Under the pieces are notes generated by a model that ran no database searches, was not told the DNA's origin, and was given only the letters and a program-made list of their open reading frames with translations. From Dromaius novaehollandiae (lineage: Eukaryota > Chordata > Aves > Casuariiformes > Dromaiidae), in the NCBI RefSeq assembly GCF_036370855.1, contig NC_088098.1:204459336-204523335 (forward strand): DNA of 64,000 nucleotides, written 5' to 3'. Of the stretch, positions 12,997-25,558 are shown piece after piece; position 1 is the stretch's first letter, and every line of letters starts with the position of its first letter. Position numbers and translations under genes: made by a program.

Positions 12997-15190
12997 TCTT
13001 CCCCTGTCTATAAGAGAATTTGGAGTCCAGTGAGATTTGTGACCCACCTCCTCAAGCACTCTTCCCTTTCCACGTACCCTCAGTATCATTTCCTCATTAG
13101 AATGTCTGAGATTTTCAGGATTACTCATAGTGCCTGAAAAATTCCACTAAATCCACAGGCTATTAGGAATAACTGTTAAATCCTCCTGCAAAGGGCTGGT
13201 TGTTTGGGTGGGAAAAGCATCAGCCTGAAGAAGATCCAGGAAAAAGAAAGAAGGAAAGGAAAGAAAAAAGACTTTTTTTCCCCTGTTCAGAGGAAGGTAC
13301 CAGCAGGTAACAAATACAGCTGCCAAAATAAACTTGCCTGTAGTAGGAGTCTTCTAACTGCTTTTGAAAGGTACTACCTTTAGTGGCAGAAGCTGGTACT
13401 CTAGAGGCTCTACATGGGCCAGATATCGCTTTGAGGTGATTTGTGCAGCTGTGCCAGAGTTCAGGATTCCCCTCCCATACAGAATCGACTTCACTGTAGT
13501 TTCTCAGTGGTGATGGAGGGGAAAAGTACCTGCCCTTCTCTCTTGTCCATATTTTCCTCCCTGCAAAACCCAGTCACATTTTCACATTATCCAAAGTACT
13601 TGAATGTCTGTTTAGTATGTGAAAGTGCTAATTGTTACTGTTCATTATGGGAACAGTATTTCTATTGGAACATTTAATGAGGAGGGTAAAACTTTTTCTA
13701 AGATCACAGGGAGACTGAACAGTGAAAAAAAGAACGAGTTTAAAATACATAAAATACAGTGTTTTGCTCATAAGAGATGGCAGAGGGCATAGAACTTATT
13801 CATCAGAAAACAATATACAAAAAAAAACAAATACAGTGTGCGAGGTAAGAAAAATAATTGGAGGAATCCCTGCTAAATTTCAAAGGGATACCTGAAGGTA
13901 TCTAATCTGTTTAAAACAAGGCCTAATTTGTTACAAGCAGATACAATCTGGCACCTCTCAGGATCAGATCCCCTGCTCAGGCCAACGCTGAAGAAAGAAA
14001 AGACGTATAAGCCACCCAAACAACTCAGATCAGGATATTAGGGTAACACTTAAAGAAATGTTAAATAATAAGGGAAAAAAATGTGAATTATGAAAACACT
14101 CTGATACTGGCAACAAATCCAGCCTTTGGAAGTTAAGCAATGTATATTTCCCAGGAAGGGAATGTTACACACCAGTATATGATGATGGAGTCTATGCATA
14201 TACTAATATATTTGTAGCTGTTTGGGCTTTTAGCAGGCTTTTAGGGATTTTTTTAGATAAAAACACTACTTAAGTGTAAGAAATACATTCTGATGCAGTT
14301 AAATATTTTGTTCCTATTGGTCTGAGCTGAAGGCAATGTCAGAATGATACTGATGTTCCAGCATATATAGAGATGAAGGTACAACCTGGTTAACAAGAAC
14401 TATATTGTTTTTATTTCATTCTCTTTTCAAAATGGAGTGGAAATAAAAGTGATATGGACTCATAGGTGCAAAGACAGTAAAGTGGGGATGGGTGATTAGA
14501 TTTCTAGCTCTGCAATGCTCCATTAAGAAAACAGAATATTTCACTGCATGTTTATTACCTACCCTGCTTCCAAAACAGTCAGCATTGCTCTTGATAACAA
14601 ATACATACCTTGAAAATATTTTTAACTTCATTTCCTACTTAGCTGTCTTATTCAACCTCTCATATTATCAAGTTGCCATCAAGAAAAAGTAAAAACTAAC
14701 AGTTGAAAACATACCACATTTTCGACTCCAAAATAGACAATGAACATCACACATTTCAGTGAGTAAGGGTTCTCCAGAAAATTTGAGTCTCCAAAACCAC
14801 ATATTTCTATAAAGCCCAATAGCTTAATCAATGCCTTCAGCAAAAGAAAAGTCAAGTCATGTTTTCAAAGATGTATATCAATGCCTTGTGTACAGAATTT
14901 ACAGATAGATATGAACTATGAAAGGACTTTATATTACCCTATTTATGTAACCATTTATTTAATACATAGGAACTGCATCATAGAATTAAATTTTTACCAA
15001 AAAAAAAAGAGATGTCTATGCATTTGGTGTATAAACTATGAGTGCCAGCCATGCAAAACTGCCAAGCTCTCCAAATAGTAAATTTAACCATACCTAAAGA
15101 TTTATATTCCCTCATCTTTGAATAACATAAGGACATATATTTATATGTTGTATAATATAGATAGTTAGACAAAGCTTGACTTTTTACAGT
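10380..15190. other. AT-rich intergenic DNA
   Basis: No gene is seen. The only open frame above 100 codons (12,614-13,033, + strand) ends by reading through a poly(A) tract as polylysine and is not a credible gene. Confidence 0.65.
12963..12990 (+). repeat. Poly(A) tract of 28 nt
   Basis: An uninterrupted run of 28 A residues. An AATAAA hexamer lies about 75 nt upstream, in the text before 12,900, which could suggest the tail of a retroposed transcript. No source gene and no clear target-site duplication are visible, so a simple mononucleotide repeat is equally likely. Confidence 0.85.
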
Positions 15191-15500
15191 GTAGTAGTAA
15201 GAGCTGTGTGGACTCACACCTAGCCTAGCAGTGGTCAGAGGGATTGAAATACAGGGGCAGACAGGCCAGAGCTTTCCTAGGTGTTGCAATGGCCACCCAG
15301 GAGAGAGGGATGTGGTGTGATATGCCTGAACAGCCTGAAACCCTAACGCCCTCACTAACTCCCTTACCCCCAGCCTTCCAGCACTGGTAGTCTCATCTCT
15401 TACACATTCAGCTGTGGAAACTGGAATTCTTGTGTGGGGCCAGTTAAATCCTGGGAGGGTCCATAAGCCTGGATTTCCTGCCGATGGAATTGGTAGCATT
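15190..15500. other. GC-richer island in AT-rich DNA, origin unknown
   Basis: About 310 bp are clearly richer in G+C than the flanks and stay open on the minus strand as part of a 173-codon frame (14,978-15,499). The translated text shows no known domain and its 3' part runs into AT-rich sequence. An old repeat such as a retroviral LTR fragment or a SINE is possible, as is an isolated regulatory element. I could not assign a family. Confidence 0.35.
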
Positions 15501-18500
15501 CCTGTAGAAGGAAACTATTCCTGGAAGCAGTGAACTGCACTCATGTGGTATTGCACCTCTGCTATTACCTGTGGCTTGAGTAACAAACAATCTTAATATC
15601 TCATTCATAGAAGACCTGATAGAAGGCTGTATAGCATTTTAGCTGTAGCTCATAGCACGCTGCACAACATGCAATGAAAACTACATATTTTAAAATGTAG
15701 AAAGTAAAAGCATAAGTCAACCTTGAATAGCACACCCAAATCAATATTTAAAAAAAACAGGCTTAGAGGCATATCATTTAGACCATAAAAAGTGTGTCTT
15801 TCACGTACTTTAATCTTACTTTTATGATTAACTAGACAAGCAGCAAGAATACACATAATTGAGCCAGTTTCGTCACACAGCAGTCTTAAAGACTCGAGTC
15901 TGTGAATTAAGAGAGCTATTAACCAGGATCCTCTCATTTATCAGATGAGAGGATATGAGTCAGACTTATGAAAAAGATGCTGAAAGTAGTAGATACTCAA
16001 TTTGATAATATGTACATACGAAAAAAAACCCAAACATTTAATGACTCCCAGCCTACTTTTCTCAGATTCAAAACTGGAGAACAAGAGAGGCCCACTTTAT
16101 CTTCTTAGTGTTCAAAACACCTACATATTCTCACAATTACACACATGCAGTCAGTTCACAAAACAGCTATAGTTAGCATTTGTTGAACAGATGACTTCCA
16201 TATCTTCTACTGTGAGTATAATTTAGTTTGTTTGTTTTATTATTTTTGTCTACAGTTCTAACCAGGTTATTTTTCAAGAGGCTAATAAAATGAAGGAAAT
16301 AACAGATTGCAAATGCATTTCATCTCTAAGCTTTGGAAGGTCTTACTATTCATGCGATGAATATGTAGCCAAGGACTTATATGAAGACCAATGTGCATTA
16401 GCTGCAATTGCACATTCTGGAACCTTGCACCCAGTGAGAGAGTAGAAATGTAATTTGGAACGTTACTTCAAAGAATATTTTGTGCTGATCTTGAGCACTC
16501 AAATATCTTTCTGGCTACACAGGAGCTGGGGCACAAACATTTTATGGACACGACTGAAATGAAGCAGTTTGCATAAAACTTCATACTCTTGTTTTTATTT
16601 TTTCTTTACTATCAACATTTAAGTCCTTACATATAACTCAAGTTCTTATAAACAGGAAAACATAACCTGTTCAGTATCATGTCTACTGGTTAGCTACATG
16701 TGCAGCCTCAGTCTGTGAACCAAAGAATTTTTTTTCTATTTTCTTCTCCTGTGAGAAGAAAACATGCACTCTTGCAAGCCAAAAGGATCACAGTTCTTTA
16801 ATATACATTTTGACCTAGAGAAGTGTTCAACAGCAAGATCAGGTCATCTGTATAAAAAAGAAGCAAAAGAAGAAAAATTCTCAACTATTTTCTTTGGGGA
16901 AAAAAAAGCAAAAAGAGAAATAAGCTGCCTCTTAAAACCTCAATTAACTCTTTACTATAAGTATTAAAAAGGAAAAGATATATACAAAAGTTCCTCACTT
17001 TAGGAAGTAACTTACAAAAATGAATGAAAAAGGTCATATTTATTAAAAATGACAGAAAACACATTTTTGAAAAAGCCTTGTTATTTGGCAAAACTGTACA
17101 ATGCTTTGCCTAATTGTCTATTTCTCAGATAATGTCTCAATCTAAAATTTAAGAGACATTTTTAGTGAATAATTCTTGGAATCATCTGTGCAACTTTTAA
17201 AAAAGTGAAATAACAACAAAATACCAATATAAGGAAGAACGCCTTGTATGATTTATATTAATAAATAGTTCAACAAACTCCCAAGTTCATCAGTCACAAT
17301 TCTACTAGTAAATTTGGTGGCTGCAAAGTTTCCAGGAGTTTAATTACAGTACTTTAAAATAGCAAAACTCTTACTTTCCCGGTTGGGCCACTCTGGAAAA
17401 GGGAAGAGGTAGGAACTTTCAGTCTAGTCCATATCAAAGGTTGGTGATCATTGTATCATTCAACAAGGCAGGAAAAAACCGGCTCCACTAATTTTATCAT
17501 TAGGCCTAATTGTTCCCTAGAACTAGAATCCTTGACATCTGCATGGCTTATAGGTTTTGAACAATAAAAAATGAAACAGGCCATTTGATTTCAGCTGAAT
17601 AACCAGGTATAGTCCTGCAAAATTTACCTGTGCATCATTCATTTTGAAGTCAGAAAGAATAGGATCTTTCCAGTTATGCATTGATAGGTCCCTTTCCTTC
17701 TGACATCTTGCGTTCTATCTTCTTCCTCTGTTATGTTCCCTTATTAGATATACTTTTACCCTTTCATTTTGTTTCCAGATAGAGAATTGAATACTGCTTT
17801 TTCCAACAACGCTTCTACAGTATGTCGTGTTGAAAATGGGCTTCTAATTCATTCTTTTTCCCCTTGAGATGTTTTCAAAACCAAGACCACAGACTAGAAG
17901 TACTTAATACTTCTTTCTTTCTCAGGAATGAAAGAATTACAATAACATTCAAAAACTCCTACATATCCACTGACTAGCTTCAGAGGCACAGAAGCAAATA
18001 ATAAGAATAATTTAGCAACTACAAATATACACAAATGCTGTATCACATTTTGGAGAGATATCCAGGTCAGTATCACTAAGCATAGATTCAATGTCAGAGG
18101 CCCTAGACTCCTGCAGGACAGAGAAAATGACAAATAATCAGCTTGGACTGGCAGATGCTATTGTGAAAAGATAAGAAATTCTGCACTATTATTAAACCTA
18201 CCATAAGCATCCCAATAAAACACTGAAGTGAAGTAAAGATTCTCGGATTATTTTACATCCTTTCACAATTTTGATAAGTCCTCAAGTCACCAGGAAGCCC
18301 AAGCGTGACTTCAGTCACACAAGTCTACTAGTGCTGATTTGTACCTGGCAGTTCTGATACTTGTACTCATGTTCCCTGGACTGTACCAAAACTGCAGGGC
18401 AGATGTATTCCTCTTAGCCCTAGTTTCTGAATCACATTGCAGCTTCCTCCCTGCCCACATTCCCTGGTTTCTTTCCAATGGAAATCAGGGTTCAGGAGAC

Positions 18501-18990
18501 TCATTGTACCTGGTCTCATGCTGACATAAATTCAGGACGTATTTAGAGTGCACAGATGAACCTGGAAAGTAATTCTGGACCTCACAGATTAGATGCATCT
18601 TGGCTGATCATTTGATCAACCTTTCACCATAGCTTGATCCACCTCCCTGTGCCCAATAACTTGAATGCTGTACTCTCTACGCTGTGGACTTGACAGAGAA
18701 ACCCTTCAGCTGAAGTAACAGGCATCAGACTCATTTTACATAGTGCAGAGCAAGAAATTCTATATCCAAGTGATGCTAGGGCAATTCCTTTTGCAATGTA
18801 TTACAATTCCACCTATCCTAGAATATATGTTTATACATGTAGACTACGTATATGTATTACATATTTGTATATCTAAACTCTCTCTATATATAAGATATAC
18901 ATGTGCTGTATTGTCTCTTTAAAGAAGAGCTTTCACTTATCTCCGTTCAGGTGTATCTTGTAGCCATCTCCATCTATTATGTTCTAGGTC
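15500..18990. other. AT-rich intergenic DNA
   Basis: No gene or repeat family is recognisable. From about 18,820 to 18,905 there is a degenerate TA/TG-rich patch that immediately precedes the reverse-strand CR1 fragment. Confidence 0.65.
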
Positions 18991-18992
18991 AG

Positions 18993-19760
18993 TCACAGAA
19001 CCATATAATCATAGAATAATTTAAATTGGAAGGGACTTCTTGATGTCATCTAGTCCAACCCCCTCAACTTGTTCAGTCAAGTCTTGAACACCTCTGTGGA
19101 TTGTGATCCCACATCCTCTCTGGGCAACCTGTTCTGGTATTTAACTACTCTAATGGTAAAACAAAACAAAACAAAACAAAAAAAACAAAAAAAAACCTTC
19201 CTAATATCTGACTGGAATTTGCCATGTTACAATTTATGTCCATTGCCTCTCATCCTATTGTTGTTCACTTCCAAGATGAGTCTGGCTCTGTCTTCTTGGT
19301 ATCTTCTGATTAGGTATTTGTAGACAGCAATAAGGTTTCCCTTTTGCTTTCTGTTCTCCAGGCTGAACAAGTCCAGCTCTCTCAGCCTCTCCTCATACAT
19401 CCTGTGCTCCAGCCTCCAACCAGCTCGGTGGCTTGTGCTGGACTTGCTCTGGAATATCCACGTCTCTCTTGCACTGGAAAGCCCAGGACTGGACACAGCA
19501 CTCCAGATGTGGCCTCACATATGTCAAATAGAGGGGAAGGATCACCTCCCTCGATCTGCTGGCACTGTTCTTCCTAACTCAGCCCAGGAGGCAGTTGGCC
19601 TTCTTTGCTTCAAAAGCACATTTCTGGCTCATGTTCAGTTTCTTGTCCGCTAGGACCTTCAGGTCCTTTCCTGCAGAACTACTTCCTAGATAGACAATCC
19701 CCAGCCTGAAATGTTGTATGGGGTTATTCCATCCCAGATGCAAGGCTGCATTTCACAAGG
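18993..19760 (-). mobile_element. CR1 LINE fragment, 3' end, reverse orientation
   Basis: Read on the minus strand, this is the 3' part of a chicken-repeat-1 (CR1) non-LTR retrotransposon. The + strand begins with the inverted CR1 tail (cacagaacc, then atcatagaat) followed by the typical ggaagggact and tagtccaacccc. Minus-strand translation gives the end of the reverse-transcriptase ORF, with the hallmark [18 protein letters not shown] around 19,370-19,410 and then YKYLIRRYQED. The ORF is interrupted by stops, and an AAAAC-type expansion interrupts the element at 19,157-19,195. The 5' limit near 19,760 is approximate. The copy is dead and 5'-truncated, as is usual for CR1. Confidence 0.85.
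19157..19195. repeat. (AAAAC)n-like microsatellite inside the CR1 fragment
   Basis: An A-rich run with regularly spaced C residues, about 39 nt long, lies where CR1 copies normally carry a short A-rich stretch. It looks like expansion of that stretch after insertion. Confidence 0.8.
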
Positions 19761-22359
19761 CCAGAATTCTTTCAGAACCGGTCCCACATTTTTATGTCAC
19801 CTAGGGGACTACCTCATGCAAGCACCTTAATCTGATTCTTGCTAGACTGTTTGTGTATCTATGTGAGAGTCTACTCGTTTTATTTTCTATTCATCCTCTG
19901 ATGAGAGATTCAGCAGAATACAAGCCTTCAAGGCAGGACATCCTTATTCTATCACCTGTGAGGACAATGCCATTCATAGCTTTTTTCTGAGGTTGCCTTG
20001 GTTTTGGTCTTAATCAATCAATGTATCTTCCTGTTTTTTCATTAAATCTTTATCCTAGCCCAAGTGAAATTGAATTATACAAAAATTCTGATGAGACATT
20101 TTTCCTTTCAAAGGATAAATGGATTCCTTTCAAAGACATTTAGAAAATTCTCCAAATTGTTCAGGGCATTTGGAAAAGAGGAGACAAAGAGAATACAAAA
20201 GAATACATTTCTAATTATTACTTCTACACATAGATCACAGGATACATTAGGCACCAGGTAAACAAGGGCTATGGAGGACACATGAGATCCTCCTAAACTA
20301 GAGTTGACAAAACGTCAGTTATTTACTTTGTGAATATTGAACTCTGTGATTTGTGGAGGATTTTCCTGGAGCTCAGTCTACACCTTCAACTCTCAGTATG
20401 CCTTGGTAAAAGATTTCCCATCTGTTACCAGTTCATGTAGAGCTGTCCTATTAATTATCCTTTAAGTGACATTACCCTTTTTTCTCCTGATGAATAAACC
20501 ACACAGTAATCTTTAAGAGAATAATCCATCCAGACAATCATTCAAAACAGAAAGAATAATCATTTACATCACTGTACATGCAATGTGAGACCTGCCACAT
20601 CATCACTGATTTTTGAGTTAAACTTCCATAACTAACAAGCTGCTGTCCCACATGTCAAAGTGAGTAAGACAGAGCATTAAGGGCTTCACAACATGAAAGA
20701 TTTAAAATGAAAAGGAGATAAGGTCTCTAACAAGGTTTGGGTGGCTTTGTTCAAACCAACTTTTGAGACTATCAGCTTCCATTGTGAAGTCCAGTTTCTA
20801 GTTAAATTAATTTCTGGTCCTTATAAAATAAAAAGGTCGGACTAAGAAAAAAAATATTGGCATTTCATAATTGTCACAAATTGTCACAGATTCAAAACTC
20901 AGACCATGATCTATATTGGGACCATCATTAGGCTGAAAGACAGAGAAAAACGTTAGGTCTGCTCTCTTTCTTTAACACATTCCCTCATTATTATGATAGA
21001 CTAAAATACCTATTGATTACTTGCTTCTCATCCTCATAATTCTTGCATGCTTGACCATATAGAGCCCAAGAGTGATAAATATATAAAAACAATTGCAGGA
21101 AGCTCTCATTCATATTTTTAATTTTTCCCCTAAAAATGACTTTTTGATTGTTCTGTCAAGGTCCTTTCCGTACTGTGCACACATCTAGTGAGTCACTATT
21201 TCACATCTTTTATATCAATCACCATTTAAAAAAAAAAATGCTGCTTTTGCATGGGTCAAGACAGCTGTTCTTGTGCCCTGACCTGGTTATTATTTGGATA
21301 ATTGCATTCTGTACTATTTGAAAGCTTTTTAATGTTCTGGTGAAATAGAACATTCTTCATATGCTTTCCTAAACTACTGCTTACACTTTAGAACATTTGG
21401 TGAATTTCATACCCCAGATATCAACATTCTTTGATGAGTGAAATCCTGCATTAGTAACAGCATGTTAAATGTATCGATTTCTCTGGAGTAAGAGACATCT
21501 AAATTTTAGTCCTTATCAATTTCTATTTTAAAATGCATTTTGTATGTTGTCTGTTTACCCAGGAACTGCTTTTGCTTTGATTTCATAACAGCACAGCGTT
21601 GGGGCTCAGATTCTGATTTCCTTTTGGATCAACCATGGTGCTTTTGGTCAAGTGCATTTGTTCCCTATGTTTGTGTATATGCGAATATAACTAGATACAT
21701 GACATTGAAAAAAGTGTCTTATAAACAACATAATATATTGTCCTGGATATTGTAACACTTAATTTTGCAGAATATAGGTCACTTTTATATAACTGTTGTA
21801 TCAAACACAGCAGCTTCTAATCACGCTTTTTACCTTCCATCTGTTGTAATACAAACACTTTGCATAAATATACTGTTGATTATTTTTCATCACTTAAAAT
21901 CAAAAATATTTTTAAGCCACACTCAGTCTTCCCAGTAAGGACTGAACAGTGTGTTTTAAAAGACCAGTTATGGAAAGAGGAGTGAGCTCAGAGAACAAAC
22001 ATGCTAAAAATTCAGAAACTATAACTCATGACAGAACAGTCATACAAAATACTCAATCTGTGATTAAAAGACTAAAGGAAAATAAGCTATTTTCTGATAA
22101 TAAAATGTACCAATATAAAAACAGAGATAAGTAAAAAAAAAAAACTTTATTTTTTTTTAATCTTAAATGTTCCCTGCTTTTCCATGAAACTTTAAAGTCC
22201 CTAATCTGCTCTATACTGCTCATGCATTCTGAATTTGGGATTTGGGATTTGGAGGGAAATTTTCTCCCAGCTCAGATAGGAATGATGCAACTTGTAAATC
22301 CTTAGATAGAGAAACAGAGTCAGAGTAGTAGTGACATTCCTTAAATCTGAAGTAATAAT

Positions 22360-22411
22360 TAAATATATATATAAAAAAATATATATATACACACATATAT
22401 ATATAAAAAAA
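22360..22411. repeat. (TA)n/(CA)n-rich microsatellite
   Basis: An imperfect alternating AT run interrupted by A-runs and a short acacaca core. Overlapping minus-strand frames here translate to tyrosine/isoleucine repeats and are artefacts of this repeat. Confidence 0.8.
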
Positions 22412-25400
22412 TTGTTCCTCCTCCTGCAAATTTTTTGGTAACATCCAATAGCTTGGACCAAGTCCTCTATTCCTGTATTGCTTTTTATTCTGTTAGGAAT
22501 CATGAGCTTATATCCTAGCTCAGAAGCTCAGACAGAATTGATATCTAATCTATTTGTTGAGATTCATATGCTAATGTTGGTAGATTCTTGGTGGACTATA
22601 TATTGAAAACGTTATAAAATTTAGTAATTCTGGTTTAACATGAGATTTGTTGCAAATAAGTGATAAAGTTGGCTAGCACAAATGGGCTACTACAAAGCAA
22701 AGCTGGCCAAGCTTACCTCTCTGCAAAATAAGTTCCCGTTGGTGCCCAAAATGTAATCATGGAATTGGTGTTATTGCCTGGCCTTCTCCTTTTAACTCTT
22801 TGCTTCCTTAATCCCTCCTGCCACCTCCCTCCACCACTGCCTGCTGGGATACCTCCAGTCACATGATTTATGTACTTCATTGATCTACTTTTCCGTGACT
22901 GGTTATCAACCTTTTTTACTTTTTATGACAAACATACCACTATAGACATCACCTTATTATGATAGTTTTTGTTGTTACATTTCCCTGTGGGTGCTCTGGG
23001 CCCTCCAAATGAAAGTGCAACTATTATTATTTACGCTAAGGCAATAACAAGATGTCAGAAGAAGCCATGAGAAAATCACACCAGACAATAACCCTTTAAA
23101 GATGCTTTATGGCTGCAATTTTAAAGCCAGCATATCTGAAGATTCATTTTAAGGCAGAGTGATTAACAGCTGTAGCAGCCTACTGAGTCTGTGATTAAAA
23201 AGAACATCCTCCTCTCATGTGTCTAAATTTATTTCTACAAGAAAATACACTGTCAAGCAGTATGTCATCTATTTATATTTTATGTTATAGGAGATTAACT
23301 GATTCTCTTTTTCCATAAGAGTTTTTCAGGATGCTTTTTATTCTATTATATATTTACCATAGAACTGGGGGGCTCTGATCAATGACAGAAAACTCTAGGG
23401 ATGAGTACCACACCAGCAACAATAAATAACAGAATTAACTAGGCTATTTGACAAGAGGAATACTTTGGCCAGAGTTTCTCAAAATCAAGGATTACACAGT
23501 CTATGATCTTTACTGACATTGATAAACTTGCTTCTTTGGGGTTAGTATATGAACCAGGTCTTTTATGTCTTTTTAGGTCTAGTTAAGGGGATGATGTTCA
23601 AATAGTCATTTCAGGTGAACAGAAAAAAAGTTAGTGCAATTTGAAGGTTTTATTCTGTACTAAGTAATATTTTCTCTATCCATTATGCAGCCTAGAACTT
23701 AGACCAGTTCAACTTAGATAGCCTTCTAACCCTTCAGAAGAATTCATTTAATTAAATGGTGACCTACTCTTTATATTCTGTATGAGTTATACTCTTGATT
23801 TTATTTATAAAGGGCAAGTGGTAATATTAAATTTCTCCTGATGAAATATAATTTTCTCTGATTCACTTAAGAAGCTGAGCAACCATCATGTCTCGGGGCT
23901 ATATCTCCCTTTCACTTTCAGTTGTTTAATATCATATGTCCAAATCCGTGCCTAGCCGACTTGTGGCTTAACCCTGGCTCTTTTCTTCTTGATTATTGAG
24001 TAATAAATTAAAATCTGCTGAGGTTTAAACTGAATGTTCATGTTATCAAAGCAGTCAAGTGTTTCCCTCATTTCCATGTGTTTAGCTCTGCTGACCTGAT
24101 ACAAGCTCTACAACTCTAAGAGGAATAAGAGGGTGTAAAGAGAGGTTTGTGATAGGCCTTTGGCAAATTTCCACTTGTGAGTTCCTTGACAATCTTTTCT
24201 GCTGCTCTCAGTGGGAGTTAATGCTCCTTTTCCCTAGAATTTGGAATTACCTGACCCTTTTCAATCATCCAAATGTGAAATACTGGCTTTGTCTGACACC
24301 TCCAGAGAAGTTTACTGTTAAGACATATATCCATACCCAATAGAACAAACATGAGAATCCTTTAGGCTTCTTTGTAAATAATAATTTGGCATTTACTCTC
24401 TTCAAACAACATGCTTTAAAGGAACTTTATAACTGAAGAAATGAAAAAATGTTGATCCCTTGCCAGCTGGTATGTTGAATACCTTCACTGAACCTAATGC
24501 AGTTGTGCTGATTTATGTCAGCTAAATATCTCATTCAAACATGGAAAATATTTATGCCATTTTAAAATTTACATATTTGTGTAGAAGCTTTCTCTCATTT
24601 AGGAGATTGAGCAGGTTGGCACATCTAGGACAACAAAGTATTGCAGTAGGGTAGTGATACTGTATAATTTAATATATGGAGAATGCCTTGACAGACCTAT
24701 TTGTGCTTCTCTCTTATCCAGAATATATGGCAGAATATTAATCTTTTTATTACAAAACTGGATTTTCCAAAATGCTAGAACAATTTTTAAGAATAATTCT
24801 ATTGCATTAATTATGCAGATTATACCATGTCAAAGTGGCATATATATTTTGGAAAACTAAAGTTATATTTTGGAAACCTTGATTAATTTTTATTACTGAT
24901 TTTTAATTAGGAAATAAAATTATAAACAATATAATATTATGTGAAGAATCCAAGAGCTTTCTGCTTCATGAACCAGCAAAGGGGAAAAAGAGGAGATCTG
25001 GATCTGGGGTGACATGACTATAAGTCAGTGTCTTCCCTTGTTAATAGTAGTATTATGGTCATCGACTTCACAGGGTTTTTCTCATATATATGTTTAACAG
25101 AGCTTTTTTTGATCCCTCTTCTGTCATGCAGGAGTAATCTAAATGAAGTCAATTCAGTTACAGAAATGTGAAAAAGTGTTGTGCCGTCATCTGGGCTATA
25201 CTCAGACCACCTAAATTCCAGGTAGTGCTGAATCAAGCAACTGCTGCCATCCAAGCTTGAGCAAATGCTTCAGACAGCCTACTCTGAAGCGTAACCTAAC
25301 CCTTGCTTTGCCTCAGATCTATCAGTACCTCTGTTTTGAGTCAAAAAAACTCTTATTTACTGTCTTCTATTACACAAGTGCTTGTGCAAAAAGCCAGGAA

Positions 25401-25545
25401 CAGGTACCCTTGGGGTTGCACACTTTCCTCCTCTTGCTCTCACTTCGCAGAACACTATTACTGCCAGGCTAGAAATAAAACTTGGACAGAGCAACTCTTC
25501 CTTCCTCATGCTAGGGCTGACCCACTATGCAGCTAAGACTGAATG

Positions 25546-25558
25546 AGGTCAGAGTTCA
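25546..25558 (+). promoter_or_regulatory. Possible DR1 nuclear-receptor motif
   Basis: AGGTCA, one spacer base, then AGTTCA forms a direct repeat with 1-nt spacing and one mismatch to the DR1 consensus used by RXR/PPAR/HNF4-type receptors. It lies 8 kb upstream of the PGR start codon. Chance occurrence is likely in 64 kb. Confidence 0.15.

Noticed and set aside
14978-15499. 173-codon minus-strand open frame as a gene
   Set aside because: No recognisable domain. Its 3' half is AT-rich non-coding-like text, and there is no splice-linked partner.
22201-22503. Minus-strand frames rich in Tyr/Ile
   Set aside because: They are translations of a TA/CA microsatellite.
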